Source: Roseivivax jejudonensis (GTDB lineage: Bacteria > Pseudomonadota > Alphaproteobacteria > Rhodobacterales > Rhodobacteraceae). From it: a stretch of 64,000 bases of DNA. Every line of letters begins with the position of its first letter. The first letter of the stretch is position 1. The notes under the pieces were generated by a model. That model searched no databases. It was not told the origin of the DNA and was given only the letters and a program-made list of their open reading frames with translations. This document shows positions 45,808 to 55,025 of this stretch, piece by piece. The position numbers and the translations under genes are program-made. The stretch covers positions 310,001 through 374,000 of the forward strand of contig NZ_FWFK01000001.1 in the NCBI RefSeq assembly GCF_900172265.1, written 5' to 3'.

Positions 45808-46800
45808 ATGACAGTCACACGTTCCATCGCCGCGCTTGCGGTGGCCGCCTGCGCGGCGCTGCCCGCCGCGGCCGCCGAGATGAAATTCGCGAACTTCACG
45901 CCGCCGTTCCACACGATCAACGCGAGCGTCATCGAGAAGCTCAACGAGGACCTGTCGGCAGCGACCGATGGCGAGCTGACGGTGCGCGGCTACCACGGCG
46001 GTGAGCTCGGTGCCGGCCCGGCCGAGCAATACGTGCGCGTGGTGCAGGGTGTGGCCGACATGGCCTGGGGCCTGCCGGGTTACACGTCCTCGCAGTTTCC
46101 GAAGACCATGATCGCCGAGTTGCCGACGACGCTGACGCTCGACCAGCCGGGATACGAGGCGCTCTGGAACGCGTATTCCGAGCTCGAGTCCGAGTTTCCG
46201 CGCACCAAGCCGCTCGCGCTTTGGACGTCCGAGCCCAACATCTTCATCATGAAGGATCACGAGATCCGGCAGCCGTCCGATCTCGATGGGCTCAAGGTCC
46301 GGGTCGCGGGCGCGACGTCTGCGGACGTGGCCGAAGCGCTCGGCGCGACCCCGGTGCAGATGCCGATCAACCAGGTTTACAACGCGATGCAGACCGGCCT
46401 GATCGACGGGGTCATCACCGGGGCCTCGACGCTGTCCGACTTCAAGCTCGACGAAGTCGCGAACAGCTACACGCTCGGCGCGAACCTCGGGCGGCTCGTG
46501 TTCTACACGGTGATGACGCAGTCGACCTACGACAACCTGCCCGACGACCAGAAGGCGGCGATCGACGAGGTCGCCGGGGCCGAACTGTCGAAATCGGCCG
46601 AGGACGCATGGAACGCCACCGCCGACAGCGCGCTTCAGGCCGCGCGCGATGCCGGCGACAACACCATTATCGAGCTGTCCGAGGACGAGGCGCAGGCGTT
46701 CAACGATGCCGTCGCCGAGGTGACAGACGCCTACGTCGAACGCGTCGGCGGGCAGGCCGCGTACGATGCGATGCAGACCGCGGCGGGCCAGGGCAGCTGA
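45808..46800 (+). CDS. TRAP transporter substrate-binding protein
   Basis: The protein has 330 residues. Sec signal peptide (MTVTRSIAALAVAACAALPAAAA) followed by a DctP-type binding domain: MKFANFTPPFHTIN, HGGELGAGPAEQYVRVVQGVADM, LDGLKVRVAGA with the conserved Arg that holds a carboxylate, and QMPINQVYNAMQTGLIDGVI. Periplasmic. Operon context suggests an aromatic acid ligand, although TRAP binding proteins cannot be assigned a ligand by sequence alone. Confidence 0.93.
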   Translation: MTVTRSIAALAVAACAALPAAAAEMKFANFTPPFHTINASVIEKLNEDLSAATDGELTVRGYHGGELGAGPAEQYVRVVQGVADMAWGLPGYTSSQFPKTMIAELPTTLTLDQPGYEALWNAYSELESEFPRTKPLALWTSEPNIFIMKDHEIRQPSDLDGLKVRVAGATSADVAEALGATPVQMPINQVYNAMQTGLIDGVITGASTLSDFKLDEVANSYTLGANLGRLVFYTVMTQSTYDNLPDDQKAAIDEVAGAELSKSAEDAWNATADSALQAARDAGDNTIIELSEDEAQAFNDAVAEVTDAYVERVGGQAAYDAMQTAAGQGS

Positions 46801-47316
46801 GTGCTGGGCTCCCTGCGCACGGCGGCGGACGGGCTGATCGGCCTGTCCGCCTTTCTCGGCGCACTCGGTGCGCTGGTAGAAGTCGTCGTGATCGTCGCCG
46901 ATGTGGTCGGCCGGGCCCTCGGCGCACCGCTCTTCGGCAGCCAGGACCTGATCACGATGACGCTGGTGATCGTCGTTTTCGGCGGCATGGCGGTCTGTGA
47001 CCGCGTCGGCGGGCATATCTCGGTCGATGTTCTGGAACGGCGCTTTCCCGATGGCCTGAACCGGGCAATCAATATCGGATCGGCACTCCTCGGCGCGGTG
47101 ATCTTTGCCTTCATCGCCGGCGCGGTCGCCCAGAGTGCAGGCCTGAGCCGCATGCTGAACCTGTCGACGAACCTGCTGGGGCTTCCCAAGGCGTGGTTCC
47201 AGTACGCGCTCTGCGCGCTCGCGGTCATCACTGCGCTCGGGATGCTGCTGCGCGCGGCGGAGCTTGCGATCTCCGGCCGCGACGTGACACGTGAGCGGCC
47301 GCCGGGGGTCACATGA
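46801..47316 (+). CDS. TRAP transporter small membrane subunit (DctQ)
   Basis: The protein has 171 residues, with four membrane helices. GTG start directly after the binding-protein stop; overlaps dctM by ATGA. The pattern VVEVVVIVADVVGRALGAPLFGSQDLITMTLV-like (seen here in two shorter segments) and the late GLPKAWFQYALC fit DctQ. It bridges the binding protein and the large permease subunit. Confidence 0.9.
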   Translation: MLGSLRTAADGLIGLSAFLGALGALVEVVVIVADVVGRALGAPLFGSQDLITMTLVIVVFGGMAVCDRVGGHISVDVLERRFPDGLNRAINIGSALLGAVIFAFIAGAVAQSAGLSRMLNLSTNLLGLPKAWFQYALCALAVITALGMLLRAAELAISGRDVTRERPPGVT

Positions 47317-48617
47317 GCGGCGCGACTCTCGGCACCATTGGCATCATTGTCCTTCTCGCGCTGCTGATCCTGCGGATCCCGGTCGCCTTCGCGATGTTCC
47401 TCGTCGGGTTCATCGGCATCTGGATGCTGAACGGCTGGAGCGCCGCGACCGGGCTGCTGGCGTCCGAAACCTTCACGCTCGCCTCCAACCCCGAGCTCGT
47501 GATCATCCCGTTGTTCATCCTGATGGGCAACGTGGCCACCGTCACCGGCATGAGCCGCCAACTCTACGACGCCGCCTATGCGAGCATCGGACAGGTGCGC
47601 GGCGGCCTCGCCTCTGCGACGGTCATCGGCTGCGGCGGCTTTGCGGCGCTGTCGGGCTCTTCGGTGGCGTCTGCGCTGACCATGGGCAAGGTCTCTCTCG
47701 CCGAAATGGACCGCTTCTCCTACGATCCACGGCTTTCGACCGGCGTCGTGGCCGCGGGGGGGACGCTCGGCATCCTCATCCCGCCATCGACGGGCTTCGT
47801 GATCTACGCGATCCTGACCGAGCAATCGATCGGTCGCCTGTTTCTCGCCGGCGTCCTGCCCGGCATCCTGTTGCTGAGCGCGTTCCTGACGACGATCGCG
47901 CTCATGTGCTGGTGGCGGTCCGACATGGGGCCGGCCGGTCCCTCCACCTCGGCGGCGGAAAAGGCGCGCGCGCTGCGCGGCGCGCTGCCGATCCTCGTGG
48001 TGATCCTGATGACGATCGGCGGCATCTATACCGGCCTCTTCTCGCCGGTCGAGGCGGCGGGCGTCGGGGCGGCCCTGGTGATCCTCTACGGCTTCGTCAC
48101 CCGGTCTCTCGGGCCGGTCGCGCTTTGGCGCGCGGCACGCGAAAGCATCGTGACGACGGCGACCGTAATGCTGATCCTGATCGCGGCGCATCTCATCAAC
48201 CCGTTCCTTGCGCTCAGCCACATCCCGTCGGCGGTCGGCGCGGCGCTCGACGCGCTCGCCCTCGGGACGATCGGCACGCTGGTGGCGATCCTGCTGGTCT
48301 ACCTCGTGCTCGGCTGTTTCCTCGAGGGCTTCGCGATGCTGGTCCTGACGTTGCCGATCTTCTTTCCGGTGATCCTCGAACTCGGCATCGACCCGATCTG
48401 GTTCGGCGTCCTCGTGGTGCTGACGCTCGAGATGGGGCTGATCTCCCCACCTGTGGGAATCAACGTGTTCATCGTGAAATCGGTCGCCCCGAACGTCCCG
48501 CTGGGCGACATCTTCCGCGGCGTCCTTCCGTTCTGGTTCGCCATGCTGGTGACGCTCGCGATCCTGATCGCGCTGCCGCAAATCTCGCTCATCCTGCCCG
48601 ACACGATGTTCGGCTGA
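47313..48617 (+). CDS. TRAP transporter large permease subunit (DctM)
   Basis: The protein has 434 residues and about 12 membrane helices. LRIPVAFAMFLVGFIGIW, IPLFILMGNVATVTG, AALSGSSVASALTMGKVSL, AAGGTLGILIPPSTGFVIYAI and EMGLISPPVGINVFIVKS are standard DctM features. It drives uptake with the sodium gradient, which fits an organism with a Mrp antiporter. Confidence 0.94.
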   Translation: MSGATLGTIGIIVLLALLILRIPVAFAMFLVGFIGIWMLNGWSAATGLLASETFTLASNPELVIIPLFILMGNVATVTGMSRQLYDAAYASIGQVRGGLASATVIGCGGFAALSGSSVASALTMGKVSLAEMDRFSYDPRLSTGVVAAGGTLGILIPPSTGFVIYAILTEQSIGRLFLAGVLPGILLLSAFLTTIALMCWWRSDMGPAGPSTSAAEKARALRGALPILVVILMTIGGIYTGLFSPVEAAGVGAALVILYGFVTRSLGPVALWRAARESIVTTATVMLILIAAHLINPFLALSHIPSAVGAALDALALGTIGTLVAILLVYLVLGCFLEGFAMLVLTLPIFFPVILELGIDPIWFGVLVVLTLEMGLISPPVGINVFIVKSVAPNVPLGDIFRGVLPFWFAMLVTLAILIALPQISLILPDTMFG

Positions 48618-48653
48618 CATCTCGCGCCCGCGCGGGGAAAGGAGACGATGCTG

Positions 48654-49574
48654 ATGACGATCCTCAACTTCTTCCGGCCGCGGCCGACCCGTGAAGGCGC
48701 GGCGCTGCCCGACTTCCTCGCAGGATACTCGATCGAGGTGATGCCCCGCACCGCCGCGAACATCGACGATTTCCGCGATGTGCTGCCCGCCGGGACGCGC
48801 GTCTACATCGCGCATATCGAGGGCACGCCGATCGAGGACATGGTGGCCTGCGCCAAGCGCGTCCGCGACGAGGGCTTCCGCCCGATGCCGCATGTGCCCG
48901 CACGCTGGATCGACGGGCGCGACACGCTCGAAGACTGGCTGCGTCGCTACGCCGAGGAGTCCGGCGTGACCGAGGCGCTGGTGCTGGCCGGCGGCGCGCG
49001 CCGCGCGGCGGGTGGCTTCGACAGCTCGATGGCGCTGCTCGAAACCGGCCTGTTCGACAAACACGGCTTCACCCGCCTGCACGTCGCCGGGCACCCCGAA
49101 GGCAGCCGCGACATCGATCCCGACGGCGGCACACGCATCGTCGACGACGCCGCGCGCTGGAAGCACGACTTCGCCCAGCGGACCGGCGCGGACATGGCGC
49201 TCGTGACCCAGTTCGTGTTCGACGCCGCGCCCGTGATCTCGTGGAGCGAGCGGATGCGCACCGCCGGCATCGACCTGCCGATTCATGTCGGCGTGGCCGG
49301 GCCGGCAAAGCTCCAGACGTTGCTGAAGTTCGCCGTAGCCTGCGGCATCGGCCCCTCCTATTCCGTGCTGCAGAAGCGCGCGCGCGACGTCAGCAAGCTG
49401 GTCAAGCCGTTCGAGCCGACCGAGGTTCTGAACGACATCGCCGATTACGCGGCGAAGACGCCGGACTCGCAGATCGCCGGTGCGCATCTCTTCCCGCTGG
49501 GCGGCATCCGGCAGGCCGCGGAATATGCCAACCGCATCGCAGGCACCGCACCGGCCGTCGCCGCGCGCGGCTGA
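48654..49574 (+). CDS. Methylenetetrahydrofolate reductase-like (MetF-type) protein
   Basis: The protein has 306 residues, a TIM-barrel flavoprotein fold. SIEVMPRTAANI (Glu-containing start), YIAHIEGTPIEDMVACAKR, FRPMPHVPAR, LVLAGGARRAAGGF, HVAGHPEGSRD, MALVTQFVFDAAPVISW and HVGVAGPAKL follow MTHFR-like proteins. ATG 48654 is preferred, as AGGAG is 9 bases upstream; ATG 48648 is too close to it. In this operon it would handle methyl-THF produced by the O-demethylase. The C-terminus is shorter than in a full MetH-linked system. Confidence 0.78.
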   Translation: MTILNFFRPRPTREGAALPDFLAGYSIEVMPRTAANIDDFRDVLPAGTRVYIAHIEGTPIEDMVACAKRVRDEGFRPMPHVPARWIDGRDTLEDWLRRYAEESGVTEALVLAGGARRAAGGFDSSMALLETGLFDKHGFTRLHVAGHPEGSRDIDPDGGTRIVDDAARWKHDFAQRTGADMALVTQFVFDAAPVISWSERMRTAGIDLPIHVGVAGPAKLQTLLKFAVACGIGPSYSVLQKRARDVSKLVKPFEPTEVLNDIADYAAKTPDSQIAGAHLFPLGGIRQAAEYANRIAGTAPAVAARG

Positions 49575-49605
49575 GGATCACCGAGCAGAACCGGGAGACA
49601 TCACA

Positions 49606-50568
49606 ATGGCCGACACCCGAACGCGCGCCGGCGACATCGCTCATCTCGGCCATGTCGAGATGCTGACCGACCGCTACGATGAGAGCCTCGACTTTTTCAC
49701 GCGGGTCTACGGGCTGAAACTGTCGGGCGAGGACGCCGACAGTGCCTACCTGCGCGCCTGGGACGACTACGAGCACCATTCGCTGAAGCTGACCCGCGCG
49801 GAAACGACGGGCGTCGGTCACATCGGCTATCGCGCCGCGTCGCCCGAAGCGCTCGACCGTTGCGTCGCGGTGATCGAGGCCTCGGGCTATCCGGTGCAGG
49901 GGTGGGTGGACGGCGATGACGGGCACGGTCCCGCCTTCCGTTTCGGGGATCCGTTCGGCCACGTCTTCGAGATCTATTACGAGACCCGGCGTTACGAGGC
50001 CCCGCCCGAAGACCGCCCGGCGCTCAAGAACACGGCGAGCGCCTTTACCGGCATGCCGCCGCGCCGGCTCGATCACCTGAACCTGCTCGCACAGGATGTC
50101 TCGGTTTTCCGTGACTTCATGCTGACCTGCCTCGGAAGCCGCGTGACCGAATACATCCAGCTCGACAACGGGCGGATCGGGGGCTGCTGGTTCACGGTCA
50201 ACAACAAGACCTACGACCTCGCCTGCACAGAGGAGCATGGCACGGGCCACGGCCGTCTTCACCACGTGACCTATGCAACCGATCAGCGCGAGGACATCCT
50301 GCGCGCGGCCGACATCTTCCTGCAGAACGGCGTGCACATCGAGACCGGGCCGCACAAGCACGCGATCCAAGGCACCTTCTTCCTGTATGTCTGGGAACCG
50401 GCAGGCAACCGGGTGGAGCTGGCGAACGCCGGCGCGCGGCTGATCCTCGCTCCGGACTGGGAGCCGGTCCGCTGGACCGAGGCGGATCGCAAGAAGGGCC
50501 AGGCTTGGGGCTTGAAGACGATCGAGACGTTCCACACCCATGGCACGCCGCCGACGGCCGAGGACTGA
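49606..50568 (+). CDS. Type I extradiol (catechol 2,3-) dioxygenase
   Basis: The protein has 320 residues, with two vicinal-oxygen-chelate domains. Metal ligands are His157 (RLDHLNLL), His219/220 (GRLHHVTYATD) and Glu271 (GNRVELANAG) in the C-terminal half, the classical 2-His-1-carboxylate iron site. It cleaves a catechol ring next to the hydroxyls. Its place after the O-demethylase and MetF-like genes suggests the demethylated product is its substrate. Last gene of the operon. Confidence 0.86.
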   Translation: MADTRTRAGDIAHLGHVEMLTDRYDESLDFFTRVYGLKLSGEDADSAYLRAWDDYEHHSLKLTRAETTGVGHIGYRAASPEALDRCVAVIEASGYPVQGWVDGDDGHGPAFRFGDPFGHVFEIYYETRRYEAPPEDRPALKNTASAFTGMPPRRLDHLNLLAQDVSVFRDFMLTCLGSRVTEYIQLDNGRIGGCWFTVNNKTYDLACTEEHGTGHGRLHHVTYATDQREDILRAADIFLQNGVHIETGPHKHAIQGTFFLYVWEPAGNRVELANAGARLILAPDWEPVRWTEADRKKGQAWGLKTIETFHTHGTPPTAED

Positions 50569-50620
50569 GCCGCCGCCGCGGCCGCGTCACCGCGGGTGCG
50601 TGCCGCCCCGGGAGGTCCGC

Positions 50621-51676
50621 CTATTGGCCGGACTGCCGCGCGCGTTTTTCCTGGCCCAGCACCACGCCAATGACGACCGTCAGGACCAGAAGCCGAAAGA
50701 CGTGATGCGCGGCGACGACTGTCGGCTCGATCCCGATCTGCACCGCCATCGCAGCCATGACCTCTACCCCGCCGGGCGCGAACGACATCAGCATCAGGGC
50801 GAATGGCAGGTCGAGCAGGCTCGCCGACACGAGCGCGCCGGCGACGGCCAGCGCGCAGGACAATGCGGTCAGCGCGACGCCGGCGCCGAGATTGCGGCGC
50901 AGGTCGCTCGAACTTCGCCCGCGGAACCGCAATCCGATCAGGCTTCCCATGATGGTGAAGGCCGTCAGCGTCATCCACGCCGGCAACTGACCCGGGGCGA
51001 GCTCCGATCCGTGACCCACACCCGAGGCGATCATGCCACCGAGCAGCCACGCCGCCGGGATGCTCAATCGGCTCAGCCCCATCGCCAGTGCGGCGGATAC
51101 GAGCACGATCACCACGAACCCGAAGACCGACATCGGGCCCGTATTCGGTTGGGGTGCGTCGCCCTCGACGCCCCAGACCGCAAGGATGGCCGGGACCGCG
51201 ACGGTCAGGAACAGCACACGCATCGACTGGACGATCGCGATACGGGCGGTATCACTGCGCAGGTCGGTCGCGATCCCGATGACGTAGCTCAGGTGGCCCG
51301 GCGTCGCCGCAAGTGTCGCCGGAAGCTTCTCGAACCCGAAAGCGCGGCGCAGCAGGGTGCGGCACGCGATCAGCGTGACGATAAGCGTCACGGACATGAT
51401 GGCGAGGCTGGCCGGCCACTTCGCCGCGGCCTCGAGCACGTCCGGCGTGACGGACGATCCGATCCCGATGCCGAGCAGCAGGAAACAGGTGTCGCGCACG
51501 GGCGGCAGGATCGACAGGCGGGCGCCGAGCAGGCTGGCAAGCGTGACCGCGATGGCGGGTCCGGCGAGGAACGGCGCCGGAAATCCGATCGTGACGAAAA
51601 GCCCGGCGCCAAGTCCACCGACCGCCATGCAGGCGAGCGTTTCGAGCAGTGCTGTGCGGAGCTTCGTGTCGATCAT
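50621..51676 (-). CDS. AbrB-family (ammonia-monooxygenase-like) membrane transporter
   Basis: The protein has 351 residues and about ten membrane helices in two repeats. GFPAPFLAGPAIAVTLASLLG and IPAAWLLGGMIASGV are the paired motifs of the AbrB duplication family, and FAPGGVEVMAAMAVQIGIEP is a typical conserved loop. The name ammonia monooxygenase used for this family is historical. Transport substrate unknown. Start at 51676 (MIDTKLRTA). Convergent with the dioxygenase gene. Confidence 0.85.
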   Translation of the reverse strand: MIDTKLRTALLETLACMAVGGLGAGLFVTIGFPAPFLAGPAIAVTLASLLGARLSILPPVRDTCFLLLGIGIGSSVTPDVLEAAAKWPASLAIMSVTLIVTLIACRTLLRRAFGFEKLPATLAATPGHLSYVIGIATDLRSDTARIAIVQSMRVLFLTVAVPAILAVWGVEGDAPQPNTGPMSVFGFVVIVLVSAALAMGLSRLSIPAAWLLGGMIASGVGHGSELAPGQLPAWMTLTAFTIMGSLIGLRFRGRSSSDLRRNLGAGVALTALSCALAVAGALVSASLLDLPFALMLMSFAPGGVEVMAAMAVQIGIEPTVVAAHHVFRLLVLTVVIGVVLGQEKRARQSGQ

Positions 51677-51774
51677 GCCACTTCGTAAGACGTGAGAGCG
51701 TCCGCCCGTTCCGGACAATGCGCGGCGGGTTCCGTCGGACCCCCGCCGCACGGCGCGGTATACGCGCGGCGCGT

Positions 51775-51796
51775 CCCGGCCCCAAGGGGGGCCGGG
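51775..51796 (-). terminator. GC hairpin after the Tct operon
   Basis: A 9-bp stem CCCGGCCCC/GGGGCCGGG with a 4-base loop lies 8 bases after the tctA stop on the minus strand. There is no U run, so termination efficiency is uncertain. Confidence 0.4.
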
Positions 51797-51803
51797 CGCG
51801 AGA

Positions 51804-53342
51804 TCAGTCGCTGAGCGGACCCTCTTCTTCGGCTTCCTTCATCTTCCGCTTCACGCGCTTGCCGAGGAAGATCGGAAGAACGAACCCGACGATCGCGATG
51901 GTCCACAGGATGATGGCCAGCCAGCTGTCGAAGAGCGTCGTCCATTCACCGTTCGAGATCGTCATCGCGCGGCGCAGGTTCACCTCCATCTCGTTGCCGA
52001 GGAGGATGCCCAGAATGATCGGGACCAGAGGCACGTCGAGCTTGCGCAACACCCAGCCCAGCGCGCCGAACAGCACCATCATCGTCAACTCGAAGGTGGA
52101 GCCGGTGATCGAGTAGATCCCGATGAAGGCGATCATCGCGACCACCGGCATCAGGATGTGCGTCGGCACCAGCAGCACCCGGGTGAAGATGCCCACCATC
52201 GGGATGTTGAGCGCCAGCAACATGAAGTTGCCGATGAACAGCGCCGCGATGAGGCCCCAGACCACGTCGGGGTTGTTCTGGAACAGAAGCGGCCCCGGCT
52301 GGATGTTCAGCGTCAGCAGCACGGCCAGAAGCACTGCCGTGGTGCCCGAGCCGGGCACGCCCAGCGCCAGCATCGGCACGAGCGCACCCCCCGAAGCGGC
52401 GTTGTTGCCGGCCTCCGGCGCGGCGACACCGCGCGGATCGCCTTTGCCGAACGTCTCGGACCGCGGGTCCGACACCTGCTTTTCGACCGAGTAGGCCAGG
52501 AACGACCCGAGCGAGGCCCCTGCCCCCGGCAGAACGCCCGAGATGAAGCCCAGAACGGTGGATCGGATCATCGCGGGCGTGCAGTAGCGCAGAACACTCA
52601 ACGACGGCGTGACGCGGCCGATCTTCATCTTGCCCTCGTCCGCGCTGTCGTTCTGTCCGCGATGCTCGAGAAAGACGAAGACCTCGGACAGGGCGAACAG
52701 GCCGACGATCGCGATCAGGAAGTCGATGCCGTCGTAGAGGTGCACTTCGCCGAAGGTGAAGCGCTGCACGCCGGTCTGGGTGTCGACGCCGATCATCGCG
52801 ATGCCGATCCCGAGCGCCGCCGCGAACGCGGACTTGGCCTGGTTCGTCGCAGCGATGCCGCCCAGCGTCGCGAAGGCGAGCGTGTAGAGGACGAAGTATT
52901 CGCCCGGGCCGAACAGCAGCGCGATCTGCACGAGAAGCGGCGCGAGGAAAACAAGGCCCCAGGTCGCGAAGAACGCACCGACGAAGGAGGCAACGCCCGA
53001 GAGCGCCAGCGCCTCGCCGGCCCGGCCGGCCTGCGCCATCGGATAGCCGTCGAGACAGGTCATCATCGCCGGTTCGTCACCCGGAATGTTGAGCAGGATC
53101 GACGAGATCCGGCCGCCGTACATCGCCCCGTAGTAAACGGAGGTCAGCAGGATCAGCGCGGCGATCGCACTGAGACCGAAGGTAAAGGCGAGCGGGATGA
53201 GGATCGCGACGCCGTTGGCCGGGCCGAGACCCGGCAGGGCGCCCATCATCGTGCCAAGAAAGCAGCCGAGCAGCGCCAGCAGAAGGTTCTGCCATGTCAG
53301 TGCGACGGCGAAGCCTTCGTAGAGGGAAGCGAAAGTTTCCAT
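51804..53342 (-). CDS. tctA: Tripartite tricarboxylate transporter, large subunit TctA
   Basis: The protein has 512 residues and about 12 membrane helices. GTMMGALPGLGPANGVAILIPL and VYYGAMYGGRISSILLNIPGDEPAMMT are the TctA signatures, and the second half repeats the pattern in GVLPGAGASLGSFLAYSVEK and ALGVPGSGTTAVLL. It takes up a carboxylic acid with a cation. Operon order tctC-tctB-tctA, 11 bases after tctB. Confidence 0.94.
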   Translation of the reverse strand: METFASLYEGFAVALTWQNLLLALLGCFLGTMMGALPGLGPANGVAILIPLAFTFGLSAIAALILLTSVYYGAMYGGRISSILLNIPGDEPAMMTCLDGYPMAQAGRAGEALALSGVASFVGAFFATWGLVFLAPLLVQIALLFGPGEYFVLYTLAFATLGGIAATNQAKSAFAAALGIGIAMIGVDTQTGVQRFTFGEVHLYDGIDFLIAIVGLFALSEVFVFLEHRGQNDSADEGKMKIGRVTPSLSVLRYCTPAMIRSTVLGFISGVLPGAGASLGSFLAYSVEKQVSDPRSETFGKGDPRGVAAPEAGNNAASGGALVPMLALGVPGSGTTAVLLAVLLTLNIQPGPLLFQNNPDVVWGLIAALFIGNFMLLALNIPMVGIFTRVLLVPTHILMPVVAMIAFIGIYSITGSTFELTMMVLFGALGWVLRKLDVPLVPIILGILLGNEMEVNLRRAMTISNGEWTTLFDSWLAIILWTIAIVGFVLPIFLGKRVKRKMKEAEEEGPLSD

Positions 53343-53353
53343 GATGTATGCCT

Positions 53354-53788
53354 TCAGAAGCCGAGCGGGCCGTCGGCGAGCGACAATCCGAAGATCAGCT
53401 CGAACAGCACGAAAAGACCGACCGAGGTGCCGACGCCGTTCAGGAGCGCAGTCAGCGGACCCGCACCGAGGCGCCACGTCAGGTAGGCGGTGATGATCAC
53501 GGTCGAGAACACGAACCCGAGGATCGGCAGCACCTGCGCGTAGCCGAACATCACGAGCAGCGCGCAGCCGATCTCGGCCAGACGGTTGAGCGCCGGCCAT
53601 TTCGGCTCGGGATCGGGTTTCACGACGAAGTAGATGGACGAAAGGCCGAGGACGAGCGCGATGATCATCGGGAAGCCGTCGGGCCCGATGGCGTCGGACG
53701 AGAACGGTTCGGGGATGATGGTCGCCGCCCAGGCGTAGAACACGGCGAGGGCGAGCCCGACGCCGCCGAGAACGCGATCACTCATCAT
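53354..53788 (-). CDS. tctB: Tripartite tricarboxylate transporter, small subunit TctB
   Basis: The protein has 144 residues and four membrane helices. The N-terminal half ends in PEPFSSDAIGPDGFPMIIALVLG, with the conserved GP..FP motif of TctB. Bridges the binding protein and TctA. GGGAGA precedes the start; ATG 53785 is also possible. Confidence 0.9.
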   Translation of the reverse strand: MMSDRVLGGVGLALAVFYAWAATIIPEPFSSDAIGPDGFPMIIALVLGLSSIYFVVKPDPEPKWPALNRLAEIGCALLVMFGYAQVLPILGFVFSTVIITAYLTWRLGAGPLTALLNGVGTSVGLFVLFELIFGLSLADGPLGF

Positions 53789-53837
53789 GAGATGTCTCCC
53801 GGGTGCATGTTTTTAGGAAAGCCGCATGCGGCGAATG

Positions 53838-53866
53838 CCTCGCCCGCGACATCGCCGCGGGCGAGG
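53838..53866 (-). other. Intercistronic hairpin between tctC and tctB
   Basis: An 11-bp perfect stem (53838-53848 with 53856-53866) with a 7-base loop, followed on the minus strand by a smaller GCCGCATGCGGC palindrome and TTTCCT. It likely limits read-through so that the binding protein is made in excess. The second Tct operon has a hairpin in the same place. Confidence 0.6.
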
Positions 53867-53885
53867 TGCCGGCAGCTCCGGCGCC

Positions 53886-54878
53886 TTACTGGATGAGGCC
53901 GATCTCGCGCGAGATCTCCTCGATGTCGCTGACGGACTCGGCGACGAAGTCGCGGAATTCCTCGCCGTGGAGATCGAGATCGGCGAGGCCGTTCTGCTCC
54001 ATGACGGCTTTCCATTCTTCGCTCGCGTACATCGTGTCGAGCTGACCGCTCCACCAATCGTACGCTTCGTCGCTCATCTCGCCCGGGGCGTAGAAGCCGC
54101 GCCAGTTCGCGCCGACGACGTCGAGACCCTGCTCAGAAGCTGTCGGGAACTCCGAGAAGTCGCCCTCGAGCCGCTCCGGCGCCAGCACGGCGAGAACCCG
54201 AAGATCGCCCGACTCGACGAAGCCCATCGCTTCGGAGAGATCGCCCGAATACGCCTGAAGCGAGCCGGCCAGAAGCTGGCTGATCGCCTCGCCGCCGCCG
54301 GCGAAGGCGACGTACTTGATCGAGCGCAGCTCCTCGATCCCGGCTTCCTGCGCCGCGATCAGGACCTTCAGGTGATCCCAGCCACCCGAGGCCGAGCCAC
54401 CACCGATCGAGATCGAGCTCGGATCCTCCTCGAGCGCGGTCATCAGCTGCGGCAGATCCTCGATCTCGGAATCGGGCCGCACGCCGATGACGCCGTAATC
54501 CGCGCCGATCGTGCCGAGCCAGCGAACCTGGTCCATCGTGTTGCCCGGATACGCGCCCTGCGCGAGGCGGGTCGCCGTCGCGGTCGAGGCCGCCACGATC
54601 AGGTCGTTCTCGTCGTTGCGCTTGTTGACCACCTCGGCATAGGCAACGCCGCCACCGCCGCCCGACAGGTTCTGCACCCGCATCGAGCCGTCGATCAGGT
54701 CGGTTTCGCGCATGATGCGCGCCACCTGGCGGCAGGTGAAGTCCCAGCCGCCGCCGGCCGCGGCGGGCGCGATGCACTCGGGCTGATCGGGGGTGAATTC
54801 CTGGGCCGATGCCGCGAACGGCACGGTTGCGACGAGGGCGGCCGCAACGGCGCCGCCCGCTAGGGTTGTCTTGATCAT
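53886..54878 (-). CDS. tctC: Tripartite tricarboxylate transporter substrate-binding protein TctC
   Basis: The protein has 330 residues. Sec signal peptide (MIKTTLAGGAVAAALVATVPFAASA) then a TctC-type domain: APAAAGGGWDFTCRQVARIM, VQNLSGGGGGVAYAEV, ASTATATRLAQGAY and GVRPDSEIEDLPQL. Periplasmic binder of a tri- or dicarboxylate. GAGGAG precedes the start at 54878. The response regulator gene starts 147 bases away on the other strand, so the two-component system probably controls it. Confidence 0.94.
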   Translation of the reverse strand: MIKTTLAGGAVAAALVATVPFAASAQEFTPDQPECIAPAAAGGGWDFTCRQVARIMRETDLIDGSMRVQNLSGGGGGVAYAEVVNKRNDENDLIVAASTATATRLAQGAYPGNTMDQVRWLGTIGADYGVIGVRPDSEIEDLPQLMTALEEDPSSISIGGGSASGGWDHLKVLIAAQEAGIEELRSIKYVAFAGGGEAISQLLAGSLQAYSGDLSEAMGFVESGDLRVLAVLAPERLEGDFSEFPTASEQGLDVVGANWRGFYAPGEMSDEAYDWWSGQLDTMYASEEWKAVMEQNGLADLDLHGEEFRDFVAESVSDIEEISREIGLIQ

Positions 54879-55025
54879 GTCAGTCTCCTCCACTGGACGT
54901 CGGGGCGCGCAGCCCCGTCCACTCGCGGAGCCTAGTGGCACAGGCTGTCGTCAAGCTGTCATCGGCCTGCACATCTTTTCACCGACCGTCCCACCTTCTA
55001 TGCTTGCGGTCCGGGGAGGAACGGC

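Noticed and set aside
46731-49487. Open frame of 918 codons on the minus strand across the TRAP genes
   Set aside because: It spans several real genes (DctQ, DctM, MetF-like) antisense. The translation is low-complexity, rich in Arg, Asp, Glu, His and Gln.
52158-53486. Open frame of 442 codons on the plus strand across tctA
   Set aside because: It is a highly charged, repetitive translation typical of antisense shadows; tctA on the other strand is clear.
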